Shown here: one piece after another, positions 55,272 to 64,000 of the stretch
How positions within the stretch are numbered: the first letter of the stretch is position 1
Layout: every line of letters starts with the position of its first letter
DNA from: Gillisella taibaishanensis
GTDB lineage: Bacteria; Pseudomonadota; Alphaproteobacteria; Rhizobiales; Rhizobiaceae
Reading direction: 5' to 3'
Assembly: GCF_001938985.1 (NCBI RefSeq)
Contig: NZ_MKIN01000016.1
Span: forward strand, 60,029 to 124,028
DNA length: 64,000 bases
The notes under the pieces: model-generated
The model's input: the letters and a program-made list of their open reading frames with translations, nothing else
The model's database searches: none
What the model was told of the DNA's origin: nothing
Position numbers and translations under genes: made by a program

Positions 55272-56970
55272 CGACCGTCCCCGTGGATGTCTGTCCATAT
55301 AGATCAAAAGCGACATTCGGCTGCGAGCGATTGCCGCCCTGGCCGGAATTGCCACTGCCCTGCTGCATGCCTTGCTGATTGCCGTTCTGGCTCTGCGAAT
55401 TGGTCTGGGCGGAATCATTGTTGGACTTTTCGGTGCTTGCGATGCTGATCTGGATCTGGTCCACGGAGAAGCCTTGGCTCTTCAAGGCGCTGACCATGCC
55501 GCTCTGGTCCTCGTTCAGCTTGCGGTAGGCCGCGCTGTTTTCGACCACCAGGCTGACTGTCAGCTCTCCATTCGTCAGTTTCAGTGTCGCCGTGACGTTG
55601 CCGAGGCTTTCCGGCGTCATCTTCAGCTTCAGGGTGTTCATCGTGCGGTCGGTGCTCGCCTGTTCACTGGAACTCAGGCGATCCGCGGCATGGCTGTGCA
55701 TGGCCTGCGCCCAGGAACTGTCCCCGGCCATGGCCGCCGCGATATTGGCGCCGTTGCTGGTGCTGGCCGGTGCTATGATCCGGCGGCTGTCGAGCACGCT
55801 GACATTCTGCAGCGGATCTGCGGTGGCTACCTGCTGGCCGGTCGCGTCGTCGGCTCCATCAACCGCCCTTTCGCCACTGGTAACCAAATGCAGGGCGTCT
55901 GCAGCACTGCTGTCCTTCAATCCATGTGCCGCCTGACCGGCAGCATCAGTTGATGCGGCTTGGCCGGGTTTAACCGCTTTCGAGACGTCAGTGGCCACAA
56001 GATCCATCCCGGTTTTGGAGGGCTTTGTGGTCTGCAGAGCATCGTGGCCCGTCGGTCCGGTCAATGCCTTGGAATCAGTGATCGAGGCTGCAGCGGTATC
56101 TGTCGACGCAGCACTTGCCGCCTTGACGACCTGCTGTGCCATCTGCTGAAGCTGGCCGGCCGTCGGATTGCCAAGCAGATTCAAAACGTCCTGAACCCCT
56201 GCGGCAGCACTCTGCGCAGTGGCAGCGTCTTTGGTGTCGTCAGCAGTGGGCTTTGCCTGTTTGGTTACGGGCTTTGTCTGTGTGGCATCCCCGGCAACAG
56301 TCTGGCCAGGAATGTCCGCCTGCGCGTCCGTCGTCTCAGAAGCTGCGTCGCCGCCAGCCGCTTGTTTCAGGGCTGCAAGAACCGCCAGAAGCTGATTGTC
56401 GGTCTTTTTCGCTGCGATCTTGCCGGTATTCTGGGACACAGGGTCCTCAGTCGTGGTGGCAGCGTCCTGCTGAGTCAAGGCGGCAACAAGCTTGGCCAAG
56501 ACGTCAGTCACGTCTGCCGACTGCCCATTGGCGACTGCTCCATCCTGTCCGGAGGCTGCCTGTTCCGTTGCCGTCTGCGCGCTACCTGCCGTCGAGGCGG
56601 CAGACGCGAGAGCCTTGGCAATCAAAGCGGCAGCAGTCTTGGCATCGATGGCCGATTTAGCGACCGGCTCCTCGGTAGCCGTAGACACCATTTCTTCTTC
56701 GAGCGTACCGTCGTCGTCCGCTGAAGCGGACGAACTTGCCACCGTTGAAGAGCCAGCTGTCCGGATTTGTGAATTTGTTGATGAGGTCGAAGGCGCTTGC
56801 TCCTGGGGCGTGTCCTGATCGACGCTTTTATCGTCGGCCGCCTGTCCCTGCCCGCGATCGGCCGTGTCGGCCAAAGCCGTCAGAAAATCCTTGCCCGATC
56901 CCTTGCCCTGGTCAGAGCGGCTGGAGCTATAGGCTGGCGATGCGGCTGCGTTGGTCGTAGCGTCGATCAT
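55198..56970 (-). CDS. fliK: flagellar hook-length control protein FliK (formerly MotD)
   Basis: A 590-residue low-complexity Ala/Thr/Asp/Gln-rich protein with the conserved Flg_hook domain near the C-terminus (LKLKMTPESLGNVTATLKLTNGELTVSLVVENSAAYRKL, ~residues 450-520). This is the T3S4 specificity switch that changes export from hook to filament. In S. meliloti it was first named MotD. Its start overlaps the motC stop by four bases. Confidence 0.92.
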   Translation of the reverse strand: MIDATTNAAASPAYSSSRSDQGKGSGKDFLTALADTADRGQGQAADDKSVDQDTPQEQAPSTSSTNSQIRTAGSSTVASSSASADDDGTLEEEMVSTATEEPVAKSAIDAKTAAALIAKALASAASTAGSAQTATEQAASGQDGAVANGQSADVTDVLAKLVAALTQQDAATTTEDPVSQNTGKIAAKKTDNQLLAVLAALKQAAGGDAASETTDAQADIPGQTVAGDATQTKPVTKQAKPTADDTKDAATAQSAAAGVQDVLNLLGNPTAGQLQQMAQQVVKAASAASTDTAAASITDSKALTGPTGHDALQTTKPSKTGMDLVATDVSKAVKPGQAASTDAAGQAAHGLKDSSAADALHLVTSGERAVDGADDATGQQVATADPLQNVSVLDSRRIIAPASTSNGANIAAAMAGDSSWAQAMHSHAADRLSSSEQASTDRTMNTLKLKMTPESLGNVTATLKLTNGELTVSLVVENSAAYRKLNEDQSGMVSALKSQGFSVDQIQISIASTEKSNNDSAQTNSQSQNGNQQGMQQGSGNSGQGGNRSQPNVAFDLYGQTSTGTVDDAARTAPVGTGSNASGASGQLYL

Positions 56971-58523
56971 TTCTTAACACCCTCCCCTTTCAACATTTTG
57001 TCTATTTCTGCGAGTTTTGACCGATTGCCGCTGATAAAGGTCTGGAAGGCCGGGTCGGGTTGTGGTTGCGGATCCGCCGTGGCTCTATCTACAGGAGCGG
57101 CACCTCCTGCACCTATGCCGGCCTTAGCCCGCGTGGTGCCAGCGGGTGGCGCCTTCGCAGTGGGTGCTGCGCCGCCCGGATCCTGCTGTTGATCCGCCGC
57201 CTGACTGGTGGAAGCCGCCGCCGGCACAGCATCTGCTGCTCCCATCGGGCCAGGTGCCAGACCGTCAGTTGCCGAACCCAGACCATTTGCAGGACCGGTC
57301 GGCAGCGTCAGCACTTCCTTGGCAACCGCACGTGCAGCATCCAGCAGGGCCTGATCGGATGGCGACAACTGGTCCTGTGGCAATTGCGATATCGTATTCA
57401 ATGCCGCCTTGACATCGGTGGTCGGAATAAGCGCCGCACCGCCATAAAGCAGCGCTTTAGGATCGTTATTGTCAGGCAGGCCCGCCAGCCGTTGCGCCTC
57501 GCCGGCGGCAAGCCTTGCCAGGCTTTGGTTGCCATTGATCGTCGCTCGACGTGCGATGCGCAGATAGACCTCACGCCGACGGTCCGGCTCCATGGTCTCA
57601 AGCGTCGCAGTGACGTCGTCCTGCTCGAGTTCGTTGAAATGATCAACGATCAGCTGCACCAGAAGATCGGCAAACTGGCTGGCATAGGGCGAGTGCAGGA
57701 ACCGCCGCGCGTAACGATTGGCGTAGGACATTGCCCGCGCATTCTGGTTGGTATCCATGGCGATCTGGACGGAGCGCCGCAAGGCAGCTTCCTCGACAAT
57801 GGTTCCAGGCGCCAGCAACCGTGCGATATCGTAGAATTTCATCGCCGCTGCCGGGTCTTTCACCACTGTGACATTGCCAGCGACGAGCGCGATATACGGT
57901 CCGATCCGACCATTTTTGTAGAGCGGGACCATGTCACCGATGGAATTTGCCATCAGGACGCCTTTCCCGCTCAGATACTTGCGCAACATGTCACTGATAC
58001 GGTTGTCGAAATGACCGTTGATGTCACGGGCGACAAGATATTCGAGCGTTGCCGGATTGCCGCCGCTCATTGCATAGATCAGTGCAGCGTCAACGTTGCG
58101 AGGGTCTTCGTAATCCGCAGGCAATGCAGTCCGCAGCCGCTTGTCGATGCGCGTCAACAAGAAGCGCTGCATGTCGGCAGCGGAATGATCGCCGCGTACG
58201 ACTGAATCCTGGACGAATTGCAGAGAGCGCAGCATCATATAAGGCGGCAGATTGTCGCCCTGCCCCGCAGCCAGAGCATTGGCTGGATCGGTTGACTGGT
58301 CCGCTGATGGCGCCGGGGTTACTGCAGGCGCTGGCGCGACCGAGGGTTTTTCCGCCGGAGCAGCTGCCCCCGCAGCAAAGGCTTTGCGTGCGGAAACATC
58401 GATCGTAGCCGCCAGCAGGCCTCCGACGGCCAACGTCAGAAGCATATCGACGACAACGGTTGCCCGCAGAGCCGATTTGCGCCGTCCGCTTCTCAAAGCC
58501 AGGGATCTCACGGCGATCATCAC
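56967..58523 (-). CDS. motC: periplasmic motor protein MotC
   Basis: A 518-residue protein with a basic N-terminus and one membrane/signal helix (VVVDMLLTLAVGGLLAATI), then an all-helical, repeat-like periplasmic domain (~90-400) and an Ala/Pro-rich tail. Specific to Rhizobiaceae-type motors; in S. meliloti MotC is periplasmic and interacts with MotB to regulate speed. The frame begins with two adjacent Met codons. It starts 1 base after the motB stop. Confidence 0.93.
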   Translation of the reverse strand: MMIAVRSLALRSGRRKSALRATVVVDMLLTLAVGGLLAATIDVSARKAFAAGAAAPAEKPSVAPAPAVTPAPSADQSTDPANALAAGQGDNLPPYMMLRSLQFVQDSVVRGDHSAADMQRFLLTRIDKRLRTALPADYEDPRNVDAALIYAMSGGNPATLEYLVARDINGHFDNRISDMLRKYLSGKGVLMANSIGDMVPLYKNGRIGPYIALVAGNVTVVKDPAAAMKFYDIARLLAPGTIVEEAALRRSVQIAMDTNQNARAMSYANRYARRFLHSPYASQFADLLVQLIVDHFNELEQDDVTATLETMEPDRRREVYLRIARRATINGNQSLARLAAGEAQRLAGLPDNNDPKALLYGGAALIPTTDVKAALNTISQLPQDQLSPSDQALLDAARAVAKEVLTLPTGPANGLGSATDGLAPGPMGAADAVPAAASTSQAADQQQDPGGAAPTAKAPPAGTTRAKAGIGAGGAAPVDRATADPQPQPDPAFQTFISGNRSKLAEIDKMLKGEGVKK

Positions 58524-58524
58524 C

Positions 58525-59871
58525 TTAACTCTGGTCCCCCTGCACGAGGATCTCGATGCGTCTGTTGGCTGGCGCCATAGGGTCTTCCGGCTTCAGAAGT
58601 CGGCGATCAGCAAAGCCCGAAACCTGGGTGATACGGCTTTCCGAAAGACCGCCCCGCACCAGCATGTAATAAGCGGAATGGGCGCGCGACATCGACAGGC
58701 CCCAGTTATCGTTGTCCGGGCCCTTGTATTGACGGGCATCGGTATGGCCGCGGATGACAACGGCGCCCTCGCGAGCCGCCAGCAACTTGCCGATCCGCTC
58801 CATGGCCAGCACCATTTCCTTGCGCGGTACGGCGGATCCAACGTCGAACATAGGAGCCTGCGACTGGTCCGTCAGAGTGACGAGCAACCCACCTTCGGCC
58901 GGCTGCACAATCAAACCTTCCGCCAATTTACCGGCGACGCCACCAATTTCGGCTGCAATCTGCTGCTTCAATTTTTCGGCCTGCTTGCTCTGGTCACCAT
59001 TGACGGCAGCATCCTGGGCCTTGCCATCTGCCATGGCCGCCTGATCTTCCTTGGCGACTTGCTTGGGATCGGGTCGCGCCTTCGGCACGGCGATGGCGAC
59101 CTGCTGGCCGTTGATCTCAACCTGCGGCTTCTGCTGCGTATTATCTTGCGCAGGCTTTGCGGCATCAGTCGCCTCGGCGCCTGCAGCGGCCTGCTCATCA
59201 ATCGGCTTGGGCGCAAACGGATCGGGCTTGGCTGTCGCGACGGACGCGGCTGGTTGCTCATCGGGCTTGGCTTCGCCTGGCTTACCCTTTGCCGTCTGGA
59301 CCTGTTGGCTCCAGAAATCAGGATCGAATGGATCGCGATAAGCTTCGCCGCCCGAGGCGCCTGTCGAAGGGCCAGAATCACCCGCACCGCCTTCGCCCTT
59401 GGCACTGACATTGGCCTGCTGGCCAACTTCCTGAGCGATTTCGGCCAAGACCGAATACGGATTTTCAAACAGATCAGCTTCGGAATAAACGGGCTTGTCG
59501 CCGGATGTCGAGGTCATATCCTCGCCAGTCGCCGCGGCTTTGCCGATCGTCTCTTCCTGGGCCTTGATCTTCGAGCGTTCTTTGCTTTCCTCGCCCTCGG
59601 CCTGGTCGACCGGCTTTTTCACACCCTTTTCGGTCGGCTTTTCGTCGGCCAGCTTGATCGGGTTGAAATAGCTCGCGACAGAGGCGGTCGTCTGCTCGTT
59701 GGCAGCATTGACCAGCCACATGACGAGGAAGAAGGCCATCATCGCGGTCATAAAGTCCGCATAGGCGATCTTCCAGGCGCCACCATGAGCGCCATCATGA
59801 TCGCCGCCGCCATGCCGCTTAATGACGACAATTTCGTTCTTGCCGTGATGGTGATTTTCGGCGTCGCTCAT
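58525..59871 (-). CDS. motB: flagellar stator protein MotB
   Basis: A 448-residue stator subunit. The single TM helix ([23 protein letters not shown]) carries the proton-binding Asp (about residue 39). A ~250-residue Lys/Gln/Ala-rich linker and a C-terminal OmpA-like peptidoglycan-binding domain ([29 protein letters not shown]) follow. The N-terminus before the helix is unusually rich in His and Gly. It overlaps the FliH-like gene by four bases. motA is not in the window. Confidence 0.95.
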   Translation of the reverse strand: MSDAENHHHGKNEIVVIKRHGGGDHDGAHGGAWKIAYADFMTAMMAFFLVMWLVNAANEQTTASVASYFNPIKLADEKPTEKGVKKPVDQAEGEESKERSKIKAQEETIGKAAATGEDMTSTSGDKPVYSEADLFENPYSVLAEIAQEVGQQANVSAKGEGGAGDSGPSTGASGGEAYRDPFDPDFWSQQVQTAKGKPGEAKPDEQPAASVATAKPDPFAPKPIDEQAAAGAEATDAAKPAQDNTQQKPQVEINGQQVAIAVPKARPDPKQVAKEDQAAMADGKAQDAAVNGDQSKQAEKLKQQIAAEIGGVAGKLAEGLIVQPAEGGLLVTLTDQSQAPMFDVGSAVPRKEMVLAMERIGKLLAAREGAVVIRGHTDARQYKGPDNDNWGLSMSRAHSAYYMLVRGGLSESRITQVSGFADRRLLKPEDPMAPANRRIEILVQGDQS

Positions 59872-60518
59872 GCCAGAACTTTCTTCAGGCTCGCCGTCCA
59901 GGCGGAAATCCGGGTAACGAGGGCGGCATTGCCGACATCGACCGTCAGATCGAGGTCATCGGCTTCAACGTGACGGAGGAGGTTTTTATGAGCCTTCATC
60001 CGGACAGACAGCTTTTTGAACAACGCCTCCGGTCCCGTCACCGTGACCTGGCCAACCGCGCCGTCGAGGATCGCGGCTTTCAGCAGGGCGGTCATATCAT
60101 CAAGCGCCTTGTTGACCAGAAGATCACTCAGAAGAGGCGTCAGCGCCTCGACGAACTGGGCGCCGACAGTGATCGAGACATCCGCTGCGATCTGCTGCAG
60201 CCCATGATACATCACCCGTGCCAGTTCGGCCTGGTGCTTTTCCGTCAGTGCCTGCAGCGCTTCGGCATGCGCCTCCTTCAGCTTGGCAATGGCTTCAACG
60301 TGGCGTTCGTCTGCCTCTGCAGCCGCGGCTTCATGGCCTTCGGCATAGGCTTCGCGCCGTTCCTTGCCCACGTCGACCGGGTCGGGCTGCGGCAGTTGCA
60401 GCATCGGCTCGTCCGGGAACATCAGAGCGTCGTCGTTGAAGCTCATGGCGTCAGAGACCGACGGCGCCGGTTGCGGCGCCGAGAAATCCTTCAGGTAATG
60501 AGCGAGCGGCATCGTCAT
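59868..60518 (-). CDS. FliH-like protein, putative regulator of the export ATPase
   Basis: A 216-residue protein with a Pro/Asp-rich N-terminus and a long Ala/Glu/His coiled coil ([41 protein letters not shown]) that includes a GxxxA-type helix. Its C-terminal domain ([50 protein letters not shown]) follows the FliH/SctL pattern. FliH links the ATPase FliI to the motor. Rhizobial genomes normally leave this motB-adjacent gene hypothetical. The ATG at 60518 is chosen because the upstream codons are not protein-like. Coupled to motB by a four-base overlap. Confidence 0.7.
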   Translation of the reverse strand: MTMPLAHYLKDFSAPQPAPSVSDAMSFNDDALMFPDEPMLQLPQPDPVDVGKERREAYAEGHEAAAAEADERHVEAIAKLKEAHAEALQALTEKHQAELARVMYHGLQQIAADVSITVGAQFVEALTPLLSDLLVNKALDDMTALLKAAILDGAVGQVTVTGPEALFKKLSVRMKAHKNLLRHVEADDLDLTVDVGNAALVTRISAWTASLKKVLA

Positions 60519-61072
60519 GTCATTTTCTCCCGGACCTTGCGGCCCTAATCGTCGATGCTGCACAACATCGCATCATCAACGCGTCATGCCCAGCGAGCCG
60601 GTCAGCTCGAAGGCCCTTAATTCGTGAAGCAATGCTGGGACTGTGAAAGTCGCCACGCACGCTTCATCTTGTTCTTGCTCATGTCGTGCACGCCAAACTG
60701 CGTCACATGCGATCACGACACGTTCAGATCCCATCAGACCGAAGCTGATCCCGCAAAATGTTGAAGGCATCCGGTCGATACAGGGCAAGACAGGCGTCCG
60801 ACGCCATAGCAATTCGACGCAAACACCTGTCTCATTCGTTCCGAAGCTAGGCGGCCAAACTTGCGCGAGGATTTCTCATGCGGCTCGAAGGCGAATTGTC
60901 CGGTTTTGTCTGCCACTCCGGAAAATCGACGGCAGATTGGTCCGTCTCAACTCGGCATAAAAAATGTTGGACCGCGCCAGGGCAGTAGCGCGGTCCAACT
61001 CATCCACCAAATGCCGATGACCGGCGGCACGGTAGAAAGGGTAAGCGGAAACTCCGGCCCGCCGCGCTGCTG
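60519..61072. other. 554-base gap between flagellin terminator and FliH-like gene
   Basis: Holds the flagellin terminator (60957-60999) and presumably the promoter for the FliH-like-motB-motC-fliK operon. A 105-codon plus-strand frame at 60643-60960 is Ser/Cys/Arg-rich, with no plausible ribosome site, and is not considered a gene. Confidence 0.55.
60957..60999 (-). terminator. terminator of the downstream flagellin gene
   Basis: Perfect 12-base stem GTTGGACCGCGC / GCGCGGTCCAAC with a ten-base loop. On the minus strand it is followed by ATTTTTTATG. It lies 74 bases beyond the flagellin stop. Confidence 0.9.
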
Positions 61073-62035
61073 TTACTTGAACAGCGTCAGGATGTTTTCG
61101 GCATTGGTATTGGCGATCGACAGTGCCTGGATGCCAAGCTGCTGCTGCGTCTGCAGCGCCTTCATCTTGGTCGATTCCTCGTTCATATCGGCGTCGACAA
61201 GACGCCCGACACCCTTGTCGATCGTGTCGCTGAGGTTCTTGACGAACGTATCCTGCAAATCGATACGGCTTTTGATCGCGCCAAGAGTGGATGCCGCATC
61301 AGTCAGTTTCTGCAACATGAGATCGACGGCGGAAATCATGCCGTCGAGGTCATCGTTCGATGTCGAGGTCGAAATTGTGACTTCGGTACCCGTCTGGGGG
61401 GTCGATGATTGGGCATCGAGCAGATAGTAGGTGCCGGTGGTCGTCGTCGTACCGTAGCTCCAGGTCGCAGTGGTCGCATTCGTCAGGATCCCGTTCGTGG
61501 GATCATTGGTGTCGATCAGCATCGAGTCGCTTGTATTGAACTTCAAGGTGGTGACGGAGACGGTACCATCGCTGGCACGGTTGAACGAACCGACCATTTC
61601 CTTGGTGCCGGGGGGAGTAATCGACTCGTTATAGAGCCAATTTTCGCCCGAGAACGAGGCCGATTCGGCAATCGACTGGAGCTGATTTTTCAGCTCGTTG
61701 ATTTCCTTGTTGATCTTGTCTTTATCGACGCCTGGTTCACGCGCCGCGACAAGCTTAGACTTGATGGTGCTGATGACGTCGATACTGGATTCAAGACCCG
61801 TATAGGCGGTGTCGGACTTAGACGCAGCCAGACCAAGAGCATCCTGAACCGTGGAGAGAGCCTTGTTGTCAGAGCGCATCGTGGTCGCAATCGACCAATA
61901 GGCGGCATTGTCCGCGGCGCTGTCGACCTTGTAGCCCGAGGAAATTCTGTTCTGCGTCATCTCCATGTTCTGGTCGATGCCACGGAGAGTCTTCAGCGCC
62001 GCCATCGCGGCTGTATTGGTCATAATGCTGGTCAT
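61073..62035 (-). CDS. flagellin (third in transcription order)
   Basis: A 320-residue filament protein. The N-terminal helix region (MTSIMTNTAAMAALKTLRGI...MTQNRISSGYKVDSAADNAAYWSIATTMRSDNK) and C-terminal [32 protein letters not shown] are the conserved D0/D1 parts; the middle (residues ~150-215) is Thr/Ser-rich and surface exposed. The ATG at 62035 is chosen as in its paralogue. It has its own terminator. The filament is probably built from all three flagellins, as in other Rhizobiaceae with complex filaments. Confidence 0.95.
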   Translation of the reverse strand: MTSIMTNTAAMAALKTLRGIDQNMEMTQNRISSGYKVDSAADNAAYWSIATTMRSDNKALSTVQDALGLAASKSDTAYTGLESSIDVISTIKSKLVAAREPGVDKDKINKEINELKNQLQSIAESASFSGENWLYNESITPPGTKEMVGSFNRASDGTVSVTTLKFNTSDSMLIDTNDPTNGILTNATTATWSYGTTTTTGTYYLLDAQSSTPQTGTEVTISTSTSNDDLDGMISAVDLMLQKLTDAASTLGAIKSRIDLQDTFVKNLSDTIDKGVGRLVDADMNEESTKMKALQTQQQLGIQALSIANTNAENILTLFK

Positions 62036-62472
62036 AGAGTGCCCCATGAAGGTGAAGGGACATGCCGGGTTTATCGAGAGCACCGGCAACGCTGGTCTGC
62101 ATCATGCACGCTGGCCGCGCTCTTGCCCTGGCAGCCAACCCAACGTTATTTACATTTTATTAACCTTGAATTCGTTAACAAATGGTTAACGCGGTTATGT
62201 AATTTTTAATACACCTAAATGAATTCTTAAATTTTTCAAGACGAGAAAGATACGAAACGAAAAAAGCCGCGGCACTGCCGCGGCTTTGAGACGATGGTGA
62301 GTGATGATTGATGCCGACCGAGGCGTGCCTCAGCACAATCCCAGGAATTTTCCGTTGACGCGGGGCCGTCAAAGAAGCCCCGCACCGTCGCCATCGACCT
62401 CAATACAATTAACTGAAAAAATTCACTTTTCCGATTTTGACAGTTAAGCGTGATCGATATCTGGCATAGTTC
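62036..62472. other. flagellin intergenic region
   Basis: 437 bases. It contains the terminator of the upstream flagellin (62258-62287) and, nearer 62036, an AT-rich segment (62145-62240) with the likely promoter and 5' leader for the flagellin at 61073. The leader is the expected target of FlbT. No other gene seen. Confidence 0.6.
62258..62287 (-). terminator. terminator of the middle flagellin gene
   Basis: AAAGCCGCGG / CCGCGGCTTT stem with a short loop. On the minus strand it is followed by a run of six T. It lies about 185 bases beyond the flagellin stop at 62473. Confidence 0.88.
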
Positions 62473-63432
62473 TTACTTGAACAGCGACAGGATGTTTTCG
62501 GAGTTGGAATTGGCGATGGAGAGCGACTGGATGCCGAGCTGCTGCTGGGTCTGCAGAGCCTTCAGCTTGGTCGACTCTTCGTTCATGTCGGCATCGACGA
62601 GGCGGCCGACACCGCTATCGATCGTATCGCTGAGGCTTTTGATGAAGCTGTCCTGCGATTTGAGACGCGAGGTCGTCGCACCGATGGTCGCCGCGGCGTC
62701 AGTCATGTTGGCAAGCATCTTGTCAACCGAAGACACCATGCCGTCGATTTCGTCTGATGTCGTAGACGATGTCAGGATGACTTCCTTGCTTGTCGCGTCG
62801 CCGGCAGTGGACGAGATCAGGTAGTAGGTCGCAGACGAGGTGGTCGTGCCATAGGCGTAGGTCGCGACGGTGTCCTTGGTCAACAGACCACCGCCAGCAG
62901 CCGCATCGTTGATCAGCATCGAGTTGGTGGTATCGAAGGTGATCGTCTTGATAGAAACGTTACCATCGTTGCTGCGCACGAAGGAACCGATCATTTCCTG
63001 GGTCGTACCAGCGATGTCGCTGTTGTCGTAAAGCCAGTTTTCGCCGTTGAAGGATGCAGACTTGGCAACAGATGCCAGCTGGTTCTTCAGTTCGACCAGT
63101 TCCTTGTTGATCTTTTCCTTATCAACGCCCGGTTCGCGAGCGGCGACCAGCTTGGCCTTGATGTCGGTAACAACGTTAATCGCAGATTCCATGCCGGTGT
63201 AAGCGGTGTCCGTCTTGGCGGACCCTAGACCGATGGCGTCCTGCACGGCGCTAAGCGCCTTGTTGTCGGAACGCATCGTGGTGGCAATCGACCAATAAGC
63301 TGCGTTGTCCGATGCATTCTCGACCTTGTAACCGGAAGAGATCCGGTTCTGCGTCATCTCCATGTCGGAGCTGATCGACCGCAGGGTGGAAAGTGCTGCA
63401 GTCGCAGCGGTATTTGTCATCAAGCTCGTCAT
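62473..63432 (-). CDS. flagellin (second in transcription order)
   Basis: A 319-residue filament protein, clearly paralogous to the one at 61073. The first ~110 and last ~80 residues are nearly the same (MTSLMTNTAATAALSTLRSI; C-terminal [32 protein letters not shown]). The central region diverges (SSATYYLISSTAGDATSKEV). The gene is monocistronic, with its own leader and terminator. Confidence 0.95.
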   Translation of the reverse strand: MTSLMTNTAATAALSTLRSISSDMEMTQNRISSGYKVENASDNAAYWSIATTMRSDNKALSAVQDAIGLGSAKTDTAYTGMESAINVVTDIKAKLVAAREPGVDKEKINKELVELKNQLASVAKSASFNGENWLYDNSDIAGTTQEMIGSFVRSNDGNVSIKTITFDTTNSMLINDAAAGGGLLTKDTVATYAYGTTTSSATYYLISSTAGDATSKEVILTSSTTSDEIDGMVSSVDKMLANMTDAAATIGATTSRLKSQDSFIKSLSDTIDSGVGRLVDADMNEESTKLKALQTQQQLGIQSLSIANSNSENILSLFK

Positions 63433-63873
63433 AATTGCCCCTCGAGGTGCTTGCTTGGAAAGGGACAGGCCGGGTTTAAACCGGCAACAGCGGTCGGCAT
63501 CATGCCCGCCGGATCTTTGTTTCCTTTGTCCGGCCCAGTGCTTTCGTGAGCACAGGAAACATGACGTTGGTTAATGAAGTCTAAATTTAAACGAAGAATT
63601 AACTGCGTTTGCTAGGGCACGAGAGCAGCCGTGTTGGCGCGCCCATTGGACTAAAATTAATTTATTGTTAAAAATCATTAACTTGACCATCGCTGACGCG
63701 AGAACCGACGAAAGATCGCAAGCCGCACTTTTCGTGCATTTTAATTGTTGGCGTCGAGGCTTTATGCGCTCATTCGCTAGTCCACCTGATTCGCTTGCTG
63801 CAAACCCACCATGGAAATAGCCGGGCTTTTGGCCCGGCTACGCTTTGCTTGCTGCTGTAGAACCGAAAATCGA
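63433..63873. other. flagellin intergenic region
   Basis: 441 bases without a gene. The part nearest 63433-63700 is AT-rich around 63580-63690 and is the probable promoter and leader of the middle flagellin. The terminator of the first flagellin is at 63819-63840. Confidence 0.6.
63819..63840 (-). terminator. terminator of the first flagellin gene
   Basis: TAGCCGGGC / GCCCGGCTA stem with a small loop, followed on the minus strand by TTTCC. It lies 33 bases beyond the stop at 63874. Confidence 0.7.
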
Positions 63874-64000
63874 TTAACGGAACAGCGACAGGATGTTTTC
63901 CGAAGCCGAGTTGGCGATGGAGAGGGACTGGATGCCGAGCTGCTGCTGGGTCTGCAGGGCCTTCAGCTTGGTCGATTCCTCGTTCATGTCGGCATCGACG
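63874..64000 (-). CDS. flagellin (first in transcription order), partial, cut by window edge
   Basis: Only the last ~42 codons are present: ...[40 protein letters not shown] then TAA. This is the flagellin C-terminal helix, almost identical to the two downstream paralogues except that the last residue is Arg rather than Lys. The rest of the gene lies beyond base 64000. Confidence 0.93.
   Translation of the reverse strand, partial: VDADMNEESTKLKALQTQQQLGIQSLSIANSASENILSLFR

Noticed and set aside
55960..56724. 254-codon plus-strand frame opposite fliK
   Set aside because: Shadow of the low-complexity fliK coding strand.
58252..59973. 573-codon plus-strand frame opposite motB
   Set aside because: Antisense shadow of motB and the motC start; Leu/Arg/Gly repeats reflect the reverse of Lys/Gln/Ala-rich coding.
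60643..60960. 105-codon plus-strand frame upstream of the FliH-like gene
   Set aside because: Ser/Cys/Arg-rich and without ribosome site; coincides with a promoter region.

Overview
The window is a high-GC alphaproteobacterial chromosome segment, almost certainly from Rhizobiaceae (Agrobacterium/Allorhizobium/Rhizobium/Sinorhizobium group). The grounds are family-specific gene sets (aglEFGAK with a divergent LacI regulator; zwf-pgl-edd; motB-motC-fliK-rem; flaF-flbT; tandem simple flagellins) and a gene order that, from memory, resembles two chromosomal regions of Sinorhizobium meliloti. No plasmid, prophage, CRISPR, tRNA or rRNA signal was seen.

Layout. 1-3.6 kb: 3' part of a PAS histidine kinase (CbrA-like) and an AsmA-family protein. 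3.6-7.7 kb: putrescine ABC transporter potFGHI (minus strand). 7.9-11.4 kb: RamB/ScfR-type regulator divergent from isocitrate lyase aceA, then a small conserved ORF, with an intergenic mosaic repeat between the last two. 11.5-14.9 kb: an accessory-looking block of two MFS exporters and a P-loop kinase gene broken by a one-base frameshift. 15-18.6 kb: a chemoreceptor with a very long helical sensor domain and a LysR regulator. 18.7-20.6 kb: small genes and a BaiN/HI0933-type flavoprotein. 20.7-24 kb: puuA-puuB-DUF2007, gamma-glutamylation and oxidation of putrescine, functionally matched to the nearby potFGHI. 24-29.8 kb: Entner-Doudoroff operon zwf-pgl-edd, then a 2-hydroxycarboxylate transporter. 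29.9-32.3 kb: a DUF2778 L,D-transpeptidase-like envelope protein and a PilZ-like protein. 32.4-40.4 kb: alpha-glucoside uptake and hydrolysis operon aglEFGAK with aglR and two palindromic operators. 40.4-42.6 kb: folD flanked by inverted copies of a dispersed repeat, and a WecG/TagA/CpsF glycosyltransferase.

42.7-64 kb is a single flagellar block on the minus strand. In transcription order it holds three flagellins (the first cut by the window edge), a FliH-like gene, motB, motC, fliK, a lytic transglycosylase, rem, flgE, flgK, flgL, flaF, flbT, flgD, fliQ, flhA, fliR, a FliJ-like coiled coil, a FlgJ/CheL-type rod-binding protein, a FlgN-like helical protein and a FliL-like membrane protein. 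Several of the small genes are usually annotated as hypothetical. Position and architecture suggest they supply FliH, FliJ, FlgN and FliL-like functions.

No clearly new multi-gene system was found. The best leads are the cryptic flagellar export and motor components, the mosaic and palindromic repeats, the clustered operators at aceA and aglE/aglR, the extracytoplasmic insert in AglG, and the trimodular-length chemoreceptor sensor. Gene identities come from reading the translations. No database search was run.
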